Below are positions 10,201 to 17,079 of a stretch of DNA of 64,000 bases, piece by piece; the stretch's first letter is position 1; each line of letters starts with the position of its first letter. The notes under the pieces are model-generated. The model saw nothing but the letters and a program-made list of their open reading frames with translations. It was not told the DNA's origin and did no database searches. Source of the DNA: CBDCYN01 sp965224205 (GTDB lineage: Bacteria > Planctomycetota > Phycisphaerae > Phycisphaerales > Phycisphaeraceae); contig CBDCYN010000038.1 in assembly GCA_965224205.1 (NCBI GenBank), positions 74,993-138,992 of the forward strand, given 5' to 3'. A program made the position numbers and the translations under genes.

Positions 10201-10801
10201 CGTCGGCTTCGGCGAGGTAGTCATCGTCCGCCTTGCGCGCCCCCAAGAGTTGTTTTGCGGAGGTCTTATCCTCGTCATCCGTGACCCGGTCCCCGTTGAG
10301 ATCACCGACCAGCCCGACCCCTAACTCAAACAACCCGGTCGTCCCGTCGTGCCCGAGAACGCTCAGCGTGTACTGACCCCACTCCAGGTCGACCAAGACC
10401 AGGCTATCGTTCGACTCATCGAGATCATCACGTGCGACTTTGGGTTTCACCAGCTGCCCGCCGCTATCCATCACCTGCACCGCGGCGGGGTCTAAGCCGC
10501 TGCCATCGCCGGCCGTGACGCGGAGACTCAAAATAGACGACCCGCCGTTTAGCTCGAAATCTTCGGGACTAACCGTGACGACGATTTCGGCTGCGACGCC
10601 CGGGCTGTCGACAGCCGCGACGAACCGCGCGAACTCGTGAGCGCCGCTAAGCAGCAGCCGTGGCTCCAGGGCCTCCATCGCCGGTGCGCCGCGCTGCGCT
10701 CGGATTACGCCTTGGGACCGGTGTTTTTCCCGCCGGTGAAGCAGAGTGTTTTGACTGTCGTGGGGACAGATTCTGCGCCTAATGGAACGTAGAGTGGACA
10801 C
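7295..10801 (-). CDS. Large secreted beta-helix protein with dockerin-like, CBM and F5/8-type domains (EALEPR export motif)
   Basis: About 1168 residues. A GTG at 10799-10801 is chosen because GGGAGG lies six bases upstream. After a basic N terminus comes MEALEPRLLLSG (about residue 42), the planctomycete export signature. Then: a dockerin-like pair of calcium-binding loops (GDLNGDRVTDDED and ADADLNGHITGAD, about 165-225), a Ser/Pro/Asp-rich linker, a parallel beta-helix region with a pectate-lyase-like entry (AQPGDEIFIPNGTYHIRDLL, from about 410 to 840), a CBM6-like domain (LEAEHFDVQIAAG, ETPGTYDLWVRG, about 853-1003), and a C-terminal discoidin/F5-8-type domain (VAATSDDGHVPANTLDGDLSTRWS, about 1033-1166). 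Probably exported and bound to a carbohydrate; a polysaccharide lyase or hydrolase activity is possible, but no catalytic residues can be named. Confidence 0.85.
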   Translation of the reverse strand: MSTLRSIRRRICPHDSQNTLLHRREKHRSQGVIRAQRGAPAMEALEPRLLLSGAHEFARFVAAVDSPGVAAEIVVTVSPEDFELNGGSSILSLRVTAGDGSGLDPAAVQVMDSGGQLVKPKVARDDLDESNDSLVLVDLEWGQYTLSVLGHDGTTGLFELGVGLVGDLNGDRVTDDEDKTSAKQLLGARKADDDYLAEADADLNGHITGADFSLLVLNQGDGTSLEPLALTIDFTHYLPPQTLGDSSYSAPPPDPPDPPDSSDSPASPTPSMEVWGTTLPGIEVYLDTDEDGFSDATATSDAAGSYGFLVPMVESAAPMSVFVTDGFGQVLTAAVGAASQPGIETSALWGLSGELWDNTDPLNRLPDFSYAGYRAGETNIPTMLNQISVLSYGADGVPTGDPVADDDTTAFLAAIADAQPGDEIFIPNGTYHIRDLLRIEDKGHWILKGESMDGVKIFIDRPGSEAAPEYDEPRFWSFDGAFFWVVGSNPANETTLMASIVSDAPRGAQTLTLDVPVTVAPGQWIQIVQTDPDASSPDVGTLQRRLHGDFLAGDIEELHGVQLVRFASRVTDVSGNTITLERPLPVDVDVRWQPQVHLLAPTVEEVGIENMTIEFEHTMYPGHFNELGYNAIMYTGTVNSWIRNVKILNADYGIFLRDGAMFNTLNNITIDVTAPRYPAGAPTFQQNNGHRGLGFTRSQDNIIANFEVRARYIHDLSITWYDRGNVFSNGSGLAINMDHHRAAPYQNLFTGIDLGSASRAFRSGGSLNRGPHSAAYNTYWNVSGTGNFQSIDCSFGGGHLNFVATANPGSCDDYDWFTDESLLDPSQLIPQNIHEAQAYQRLGAPVFLAGAESLVLEAEHFDVQIAAGDSRWELATDASGYSGSGYLVAPDGSGDCLDLPCQGSVAELRYQVYFETPGTYDLWVRGNRATRQDDSLHVGLNNEGLASADRIALFQSFDKWVWTTKTMDQAPDTGQRLSASIDIPSAGVHTINVWVREDGFKFDKLYLTQDGSSPKNVQTVESLRRDPLPSKPHTGTIAPVAVAATSDDGHVPANTLDGDLSTRWSAFGDGESIIFDLGAIYTIGEVQIAWFLGDTRTASFDVLTSIDGVNYDPALLSMESSGESLELESYVLGVARASRYVKIVGHENSSNGWNSITEVAILAGEHLA

Positions 10802-11045
10802 AATAATACCTCCCGAGCAACCCTGATTAAAACTGGGACCCTGAATCACCCTTTCCGCCGATGCATCAACCTCAGCCCTACCGCCGCCACAGCCAATCTC
10901 GTGAAGCCCAATCGAGGTTTATTAGAGGTCCCTGCCCTACCAACAGCCGAGTCCCAAGAAACGATCCGATCGAACTCTAGAAGCATATCGTCTCATACGA
11001 TCCCATTTTATACGCGGTTCGCATCCCTGAAATTTTGTGTCCCGA

Positions 11046-13058
11046 TCACCCCACCCCCAACGCTATCGCCAGCTGGTAGGTCACCAGCGACGCGGTGTAC
11101 GCCAACGCGGTCATGTACAGAAGCTGGAAGATCGGCCACTTCCAGCTGTTGGTCTCACGCTTCGTGACCGCCTGGGTCGGCAGGCATTGCATCGCCAGGA
11201 CATAAAATACCAGTAGGCTCAGGCACGTAGCGGTGGTGAACACCGGGCTGCCGTCCGACCGGGTCGAGGACCGCAGCGTGTCGTAAAGCGAGTCGGGGTT
11301 CTCGTCGGCCGCGTCGGAACCAACGCCGTACACCACCGCCAGGGTCGAGACGATCACCTCCCTAGCTGCGAACGAGCTGATCAGCCCGATCCCGATCTGC
11401 CAGTCGAACCCTAGCGGTGCGATCGCCGGCTCGATCACCCGCCCCAACCGACCGATCGCCGAATTGGCCAAAGCGTGACGGTTGATGATCTGCTCGGCTT
11501 GGGCGTTAAGTTCATCCGCGGCGTCGACGTTGCCTTGCTCCTGCATCGCCACAGCAACTTCCTGCATGGCAACCGCTTGACTCGAGGGCTCGCTCGTAGG
11601 GTACGTCGCCAGCCACCACAGGACGATCGAGATCGCCAGGATCACCGTCCCCGCCTTGCGGACGAACACCATCGCCCGGTCGATCGCGGTCGTCAGGGCG
11701 TTGCGCAGGCTGGGCACCTTGTAGCTGGGCAGCTCTAAAACCAGCGGCTCGCTGCGGCCCTTCAAGATCGTGTGCTTGAATACAAACGCCATCGCCAGCG
11801 CCGCGACGATCCCCAGCGAATAGGCCCCGGTAAATAGCATCGCCGCCTTGAACGGCTCGGTAGGGAATAGCAACGCCGTGACCATTGCGTAGACCGGGAT
11901 GCGGGCAGAACACGTCATCAGCGGGGCTACGAGGATCGTCACGAGCCGGTCTCGCCGGTTCTCAATCACGCGCGTGGCCATGATCCCGGGGATCGCGCAC
12001 GCGTGCGACGATAAAAGCGGCACGAACGCCTTGCCCGGCAGCCCCACCCGGCCCATGACCCGGTCCATCACAAACGCGGCGCGGGCCAGGTACCCGGTGT
12101 CTTCGAGCAAAGATAAGAAGAAAAACAAGATGCAGATCTGAGGCAGGAACACCAGCATCCCGCCTACCCCGCCGATGACGCCCTCAACCAGCAGGCTGCG
12201 CACGGGGCCTTCTGGAACGACACTCGACACCACCCCCCCGGCACCGCTAAATAGCCCGTCGATCCATTCCATCGGGTATTGGGCCAGCCAGAAGATCATC
12301 GCGAACATGCCCAGCATCACCCCGAGGAAAGCACCGACCCCGATCACTGGGTGGGTGAGGACTCGGTCGATCGATTCGGTCGTGGCCGCTTGGGCGATGG
12401 ATTGGCCCTTGACGCACTGGCTGACGACCCGCTGGGCCCATTGATAACGGGCCGCGTGCTGGCAGCCACACGCGTCGTCGCTGGCGAGGCTTAGCCGAGG
12501 CCTGCCAGCGGCCTCAGAGGGCAGCTCGATCAGGGTCTCGACCTCATACCGCAGCTGTTCGACCCCCTCACGGCTGCGCGCCACGATCGGCACGACCGGG
12601 CAGCCCAGCTGGCAACCCAACTGGTCCGCATCGATCTCGATGCCCTGGCGTTTAGCTAGGTCGGTCATGTTCAACGCCACAACCGTGGGCAGATTCAGCT
12701 CAAGGACTTGGCTAGCGAGATAGAGGTTGCGCTCGAGGTTGGTCGCGTCTAGGATCAGGATCACCACCCCGGTCGCCCCCGGCCCCGGAAGATTTCCAGG
12801 CTTGGACGAGTCGTTTTTACCCGCGGTCGTCGCAGCGATTTGTCCTAACAGTACGTTCCGAGCGATCTTCTCTTCCGGGGTAGCGGCGGCAAGGCTATAA
12901 AGGCCGGGCAGATCGGTGAGCTGCACGGCGTGACCGCCGAGGGTGACCCGGCCCACGCGTCGTTCCACAGTGGTGCCCGGGAAGTTGGCGGTCTTGGCCC
13001 GTAGGCCGGTTAAGGCGTTGAACAGGGTGGTCTTGCCCGCGTTGGGGTTGCCGATCAC
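11046..13058 (-). CDS. feoB: Ferrous iron transport protein B
   Basis: FeoB imports Fe2+ across the inner membrane through a channel gated by an N-terminal G domain. G1 GNPNAGKTT, G3 DLPG and G4 NMTD are visible in the first 150 residues, followed by many membrane helices with gate-type segments (ACAIPGIMATRVIENRRDR). 670 residues from the GTG at 13058, within family range. This GTG start removes the first strand of the G domain; the frame continues upstream through VTAPVHVAVIGNPN but meets a TAG at 13140-13142, and an ATG (13154) lies four codons before that TAG. So the normal start may be the ATG, with an amber mutation or error at codon 5. It follows feoA directly. Confidence 0.93.
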   Translation of the reverse strand: MIGNPNAGKTTLFNALTGLRAKTANFPGTTVERRVGRVTLGGHAVQLTDLPGLYSLAAATPEEKIARNVLLGQIAATTAGKNDSSKPGNLPGPGATGVVILILDATNLERNLYLASQVLELNLPTVVALNMTDLAKRQGIEIDADQLGCQLGCPVVPIVARSREGVEQLRYEVETLIELPSEAAGRPRLSLASDDACGCQHAARYQWAQRVVSQCVKGQSIAQAATTESIDRVLTHPVIGVGAFLGVMLGMFAMIFWLAQYPMEWIDGLFSGAGGVVSSVVPEGPVRSLLVEGVIGGVGGMLVFLPQICILFFFLSLLEDTGYLARAAFVMDRVMGRVGLPGKAFVPLLSSHACAIPGIMATRVIENRRDRLVTILVAPLMTCSARIPVYAMVTALLFPTEPFKAAMLFTGAYSLGIVAALAMAFVFKHTILKGRSEPLVLELPSYKVPSLRNALTTAIDRAMVFVRKAGTVILAISIVLWWLATYPTSEPSSQAVAMQEVAVAMQEQGNVDAADELNAQAEQIINRHALANSAIGRLGRVIEPAIAPLGFDWQIGIGLISSFAAREVIVSTLAVVYGVGSDAADENPDSLYDTLRSSTRSDGSPVFTTATCLSLLVFYVLAMQCLPTQAVTKRETNSWKWPIFQLLYMTALAYTASLVTYQLAIALGVG

Positions 13059-13179
13059 CGCGACATGGACCGGGGCGGTGACACCTGGGCGCCTCGGTGC
13101 ATGGGGGGGGTCTAGCTGAGTAGGCGTGGCTGTGATTGTCTAAACCCTTACCATGGGCCCAAACCTGTGTTGTGTATCG

Positions 13180-13479
13180 TTATACCCGACATTCCGTCGA
13201 GGAGCAGATCTCAACCGTCACAGCTTGAGCCAGCCTTGACGATAACCCCAGCCTCGACCCCAGCACCTGTAGAATCAACGGGTGGCCCTGCTTGACCACC
13301 TCGACCTTGCGCCCCACACAAACCCCCATGGCTTTGAGTCGTTCGGCGGTGGAGTCACGGGCGTCCACGTCAACCACAACCCCGCACCGACCCGTGGGCA
13401 GCTGGTCTAATTTCAACGACGCGGGTGCCGTTGCAATACCCTGCGGGTTATTCAGTTGAGGCAGTTCGCTATGTTGCAC
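13180..13479 (-). CDS. feoA: Ferrous iron transport protein A
   Basis: 99 residues, a small SH3-like FeoA domain: LKLDQLPTGRCGVVVDV, STAERLKAMGVCVGRKVEVV, and ILQVLGSRLGLSSRLAQAVTVEI are all characteristic. FeoA associates with cytoplasmic parts of FeoB and is needed for efficient Fe2+ uptake. The start is GTG (13477-13479) with an AAGGG about eleven bases upstream. It is the first gene of a feoA-feoB pair; the stop lies about 26 bases before an ATG of feoB. A promoter with a Fur-type operator lies directly upstream. Confidence 0.92.
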   Translation of the reverse strand: MQHSELPQLNNPQGIATAPASLKLDQLPTGRCGVVVDVDARDSTAERLKAMGVCVGRKVEVVKQGHPLILQVLGSRLGLSSRLAQAVTVEICSSTECRV

Positions 13480-13516
13480 GCTTAACGTGACCCTTTACGC
13501 CAGTTCAAATGCAATT

Positions 13517-13559
13517 GAGAATAAAGATCATAATCTACTGTTTGACCGGGCCATGTCAA
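13517..13559 (-). promoter_or_regulatory. feoA promoter with overlapping Fur-box-like operator
   Basis: On the minus strand a TTGACA (13554-13559) is followed 18 bases later by GATTAT (13530-13535). The 19 bases 13517-13535 match the classical Fur consensus (three GATAAT-type hexamers) at 14 of 19 positions by my count, on either strand, and so overlap the -10 box. Repression by Fe2+-bound Fur would block the polymerase here. The operator lies about 38 bases from the feoA start. The box was matched by eye; no score was computed. Confidence 0.6.
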
Positions 13560-13628
13560 TTGAAAGATTGACGTGATCGGTGGTACCCTCAGGGACGGGT
13601 CGCCAGCCATACAAAGGAAAGGATCCGC

Positions 13629-13889
13629 ATGGAGATCGCCGTCTATGACACTTACGTGAAACGCACCGACGGTCGGGTGATGCACTTTGACGTGTTCGTG
13701 CCCGCTGGGACCGACCCTGAAAAGGTCCTGGCGTTCGGCCGTGAGTATCTAAGCGACAAACCCGTCGAGTCCCAGACCCTCACCAGTGACCAGTGCCGGT
13801 TCTGCCACACCCAAGCTGCCCCCGATCAGATCCAGCAAACGATCGCCGAACAAGGCTACTTTATTTACGAGATGGAAGGCTGCGACTGA
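13629..13889 (+). CDS. DUF2024 family protein
   Basis: 86 residues, starting at an ATG with AAAGGA upstream. The pattern MEIAVYDTYVKRTDGRVMHFDVFVP, GTDPEKVLAFGREYL, and CRFCHTQ is that of the DUF2024 family, a small conserved protein of unknown function with a CxxCH-like motif that could bind a metal. It is divergent from feoA across a 149-base gap containing the Fur-type operator, so iron-linked regulation is possible but not shown. The next gene, a large membrane protein, follows in the same direction after about 50 bases. Confidence 0.85.
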   Translation: MEIAVYDTYVKRTDGRVMHFDVFVPAGTDPEKVLAFGREYLSDKPVESQTLTSDQCRFCHTQAAPDQIQQTIAEQGYFIYEMEGCD

Positions 13890-13939
13890 GCGGAGTACGC
13901 CCACCCGACACCAACGGTGATCTTCGATAAGCTGGATGG

Positions 13940-16006
13940 ATGGAAACGTCCGGTACTGTCCACCCACACGGTGACGTCGATTCCAACCACTCACGCAGCC
14001 GTATGGTCGCGTGGCTACAGAATGTCTGGTTCCACAGGGTTCTGGTCCTGATCGGGGTGGTTCTTGCCCCGGCGGGGTTGTTCGTAAAACAGGCGCTGTT
14101 TAACCCCGAAACCCCGTTCCTGGTCCCGTTGGCGGTCGCGGATTGGGCGCTGCACCCCGATCAGCAATTCTTCCCCGCGGTACCCCGCGAGCCGGGTTAC
14201 GACAAGGACGCCGCGAAAGAAGTCTTGATCCAGCCGATGCGATTTACCCAACGATGGGTGATCGAGCGTATACCCGAGTCGTTCGTGATGCGGGCGAGGG
14301 CATTGAAGGCGATGACCGTGACCGTCAACGGCATCGAAGTGCAGCCAAGCCAAGATGGGAATAACTGGAAAAACCTGGCTTCCTACGACCTCACACCAGC
14401 CCTGCGTGTGGGTGAGAATGAGATCGGTATTCTCGTCACTCACGAAAAGGGCATCGCGGGGCTACAGGTGGTCGCTCCTGAAATGTTGCGAACGAATGGG
14501 CAGTGGTTGGGGTCGATTGGGCCCGGGTTCGAGGTCGACCTGCCCGTCGTGTCACCGGGGCAGTTGCCGCCTCACCCCGGCAAGCTCCAGGAACTACTAC
14601 TTTGGGGCTGGGGCAAATGGCTGGCAGGGGCTTGGTTGTTGTTCACCGCCGGGCTCGGGGGTTGGGTGGCGGTTCGGCAATGCCGCGGTGAGGGACCGCT
14701 ATTAGTCAGAGAACCGATGCAGATCCCCCGCTGGTTGCGGATCGCGGCCCCGGCGATAATCTTGGCGATCGCGGGTTGGCAGCACCTTTCGAACGCGTAT
14801 CACTTCCGGTTCCACCTCGGGCCCGATGGGGAGGGCCACGCCGAGCACATCCAGCTGGTGGCGGGTTCATGGACGCCACGCTTGGCCACCGACGGGTGGC
14901 AGGCGTATCAGCCGCCTCTGTACTACTTCCTCGCGGCGGCCGCATACAAACTGGTGGGGGGCGACGACCATTTCGAGGCCGCGATTAAAGCGGCTCAGCT
15001 CGTGGGGTGCGCGACGGGGCTAGGCGTGGTCATCGTGGCGTGGCTGTTAGCAAGACGATACGCCCCGGACGACCCACCGGCCCAGTGGTTAGTCGCTGGG
15101 TTGGCCGCATTCTTGCCGTTAACCCTGACCACGAATCTACAGTTAAGCAATCAGCCGTTATCGGCAGCGGTCGAGGCGGCGGCGATGCTGGCGATGCTGG
15201 TCTGGGCCACGCGTGAGCGGCTTGAGTTGGGGCGGTACGCGGTGCTGGGCGGGGTGGTGGGCGTGGCGTTGCTGTCGCGTTTCTCGGGGGTCATCACGCT
15301 GGGGTTGGGGGGTCTCGTCTTAGGGTTTCGGGCGCTGGCGTCGAGCCGGTGGCGAGAATGGCTTGGGATCGCGGTTTATCTTGGGGCCGCGGGGCTGGTC
15401 TCGGGGTGGTATTACGGCAGGAACGTGGCGGTATTCGGCGACCCGTTTTACGGCAACTGGCAGGCGTTCCCGATCGTCCAGTACCCGACGTACCGGTCGC
15501 TAGGGTATTTCGTTGACTTCGGATCGGTGTTCTTCCACAGCCCCGCGCGGGGGAAGTACATCTCCTGGTTCGACGGGACGTATGCCGGGTTGTGGGCTGA
15601 CGGGACGATGACCTTCTTCGCGTATTGGATGACGGTCGCTAACTTCGCTCAAAGCCTGATGCTGCTGCTGGCCGCTTGGCCCACCGTCGTGATCCTGATC
15701 GGCATGGTCCGCGTGTGGACCTCGGCGCTGCGCCGCCCGGCGCTCAACGGGGACCTGCTTCTGATGGCGGCGCCGTGGTGGACCGTCTGGTCGTTGTGGA
15801 TCTTCTGCCTCAAGATCCCGGCAACCGGAGGGGGGTCGCCCCGGTACCTGCTGGCGCTGGTGCCGATCTTAGGCCTGTACCTGATCCGTGGACGTGACAG
15901 CCTCCAACGGCATATGCCCTGGGCCCGTTGGGGTTTGGATGTGATCCTGGTGTTGCTGTTGATCGTATCGATCACGATCTACCGATTCGGGAGATTCGCG
16001 GCCTAG
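13940..16006 (+). CDS. GT39/ArnT-like integral membrane glycosyltransferase with an extracytoplasmic lectin-like domain
   Basis: 688 residues. A first membrane segment (VLVLIGVVLAPAGLFV) is followed by about 180 residues resembling a galactose-binding jelly roll, as in the N-domain of GH2 enzymes (MTVTVNGIEVQPS, YDLTPALRVGENEIGILV). Then a run of about ten to twelve hydrophobic segments begins, with LGPDGEGHAEHIQLV and WQAYQPPLYYFLAAAAYKL, the acidic loop and aromatic pattern of GT-C transferases that use lipid-linked sugars. Substrate unknown. The stop codon TAG (16004-16006) coincides with the left end of an IS630-type element, so the natural C terminus may have been replaced; the last segment (VILVLLLIVSITIYRFG) is intact. 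Confidence 0.75.
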   Translation: METSGTVHPHGDVDSNHSRSRMVAWLQNVWFHRVLVLIGVVLAPAGLFVKQALFNPETPFLVPLAVADWALHPDQQFFPAVPREPGYDKDAAKEVLIQPMRFTQRWVIERIPESFVMRARALKAMTVTVNGIEVQPSQDGNNWKNLASYDLTPALRVGENEIGILVTHEKGIAGLQVVAPEMLRTNGQWLGSIGPGFEVDLPVVSPGQLPPHPGKLQELLLWGWGKWLAGAWLLFTAGLGGWVAVRQCRGEGPLLVREPMQIPRWLRIAAPAIILAIAGWQHLSNAYHFRFHLGPDGEGHAEHIQLVAGSWTPRLATDGWQAYQPPLYYFLAAAAYKLVGGDDHFEAAIKAAQLVGCATGLGVVIVAWLLARRYAPDDPPAQWLVAGLAAFLPLTLTTNLQLSNQPLSAAVEAAAMLAMLVWATRERLELGRYAVLGGVVGVALLSRFSGVITLGLGGLVLGFRALASSRWREWLGIAVYLGAAGLVSGWYYGRNVAVFGDPFYGNWQAFPIVQYPTYRSLGYFVDFGSVFFHSPARGKYISWFDGTYAGLWADGTMTFFAYWMTVANFAQSLMLLLAAWPTVVILIGMVRVWTSALRRPALNGDLLLMAAPWWTVWSLWIFCLKIPATGGGSPRYLLALVPILGLYLIRGRDSLQRHMPWARWGLDVILVLLLIVSITIYRFGRFAA

Positions 16007-16017
16007 AGCATCTGGCA

Positions 16018-16665
16018 TCAATGTTCTCCATAGCCACAGGCTTGAAAGTAGTTGGGGCATTCTGTGGGGTGAACGGCTCGCAGGGCATCGGCGATGGCGT
16101 CGTTCAAGGCGTCGAACGTCTTGGCGCTGACCCGACGTAGCCACGCTTTGACTTTGCTCCACAGCTTTTCGATCGGGTTGAGGTCGGGCGAGTAAGGCGG
16201 CAAGTACCAAAGGTCCGCGCCGGCCGCTTCGATCGCCTCACGGATCCCCGCGCCTTTGTGCGACGAGAGATTGTCCATCACCACGACATCCCCGGGCCGC
16301 AGCGACGGGGCCAAGAACTGCTGTGTATAAGCCAGGAACGTTGCCGCGTCCATCGGACCGTCGACCACCACCGTCGCGTCTTGGATCACGCCGTCGAGCC
16401 GGATGGCACTGAGCATCGTCATGGTTTTCCAGTGGCCGTCCGGGGTGTGATCCACGCAGCGCTCGCCGATCGGCGACCGGCCGTACAGCCGGGTCATGTT
16501 GGTCTTGGCCCCGGATTCATCGAGGAAAACAAACGAACCCGGGTCCACGAACCGCCGGGCGATCATGAAGCTTCGCCGACGTCGAGCCACGTCCGGACGT
16601 TCTTGTTCGGCGGCGATCAGCGACTTCTTTTTAAGGATAGCCCCAGACGCTTCAACGCCCGGCAC
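16018..16665 (-). CDS. IS630-family transposase, DDE domain (second frame)
   Basis: The C-terminal catalytic part: VFLDESGAKTNMTRLYGRSPIGERC supplies the first Asp-Glu region, VVMDNLSSHKG the second Asp, and YSPDLNPIEKLWSKVKAWLR the final Glu. The frame has no independent start with a ribosome site: residues before KKKSLIAAEQ are out of register with the family. It overlaps the first frame, and the two join at a TTAAAAAG sequence by a -1 shift that gives LKKKSLIAAEQ. Such A-run shifts are a known route to the full transposase in IS families. All three acidic positions are kept, so the element could be active. Confidence 0.85.
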   Translation of the reverse strand: MPGVEASGAILKKKSLIAAEQERPDVARRRRSFMIARRFVDPGSFVFLDESGAKTNMTRLYGRSPIGERCVDHTPDGHWKTMTMLSAIRLDGVIQDATVVVDGPMDAATFLAYTQQFLAPSLRPGDVVVMDNLSSHKGAGIREAIEAAGADLWYLPPYSPDLNPIEKLWSKVKAWLRRVSAKTFDALNDAIADALRAVHPTECPNYFQACGYGEH

Positions 16666-16964
16666 ACCGTCGATTCGACCACCCGCACGCTCAGCAGAGG
16701 CATCAGCTGCTTGGCCGTGATCCCCGGCTGGGCCGCGACCCTCTCACGCAAGATCTGCTCATCAGCCGCCGTGAGCTTCACCGGCCCCTTGGGCCCCGGC
16801 ACGCCCGGCGACAACTCCCCTCGTCGATGTCGACCCAGCCAGTCGCGCACCGTCGGCCGCGCCACGGAAAACCGCTTTGCCACCGAAGCGATCGGTTCAC
16901 CCGACCCCGCCGCCACGACCACCCGCTGCCGCAAGTCCATCGAATAGGTCATGACCTTGGCCTC
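16617..16964 (-). CDS. IS630-family transposase, helix-turn-helix domain (first frame)
   Basis: Residues MTYSMDLRQRVVVAAGSGEPIASVAKRFSVARPTVRDWL form the first helix-turn-helix, and LTAADEQILRERVAAQPGITAKQLMPLL with VVESTVCRALKRLGLSLK the second, as in IS630 transposases. The ATG near 16949-16964 (MEAKVMTYSMDL) is a better start than the GTG further upstream. The frame ends at LKRSR, where the -1 frame continues with the DDE domain. Alone it would be a DNA-binding fragment that might act as a repressor of transposition; that is inference. Confidence 0.8.
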   Translation of the reverse strand, partial: EAKVMTYSMDLRQRVVVAAGSGEPIASVAKRFSVARPTVRDWLGRHRRGELSPGVPGPKGPVKLTAADEQILRERVAAQPGITAKQLMPLLSVRVVESTVCRALKRLGLSLKRSR

Positions 16965-17079
16965 CATGCCAGAAATCACACTTATCGGTCAAAGAAGATT
17001 ATTTACGCCAATGGCTATAAAACTACCGCCAGGCATCTTGAGCCCGACCGTGACCCACGATACGGAACGCCACAGCAGC

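Larger units (their letters stand above)
16004..16984 (-). mobile_element. IS630-family insertion sequence
   Basis: About 980 bases bounded by TA dinucleotides at 16004-16005 and 16983-16984, the target duplicated by this family. Short inverted TCTGGCAT / ATGCCAGA sequences lie inside each end (16010-16017 and 16967-16974 approximately); longer terminal repeats are not obvious, so the exact ends are provisional. It encodes a two-frame transposase on the minus strand. If the element is removed and one TA kept, the reading frame of the upstream membrane protein continues through TAT-CGG to a TGA at 17118-17120, which suggests that insertion may have shortened that protein. Confidence 0.75.
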
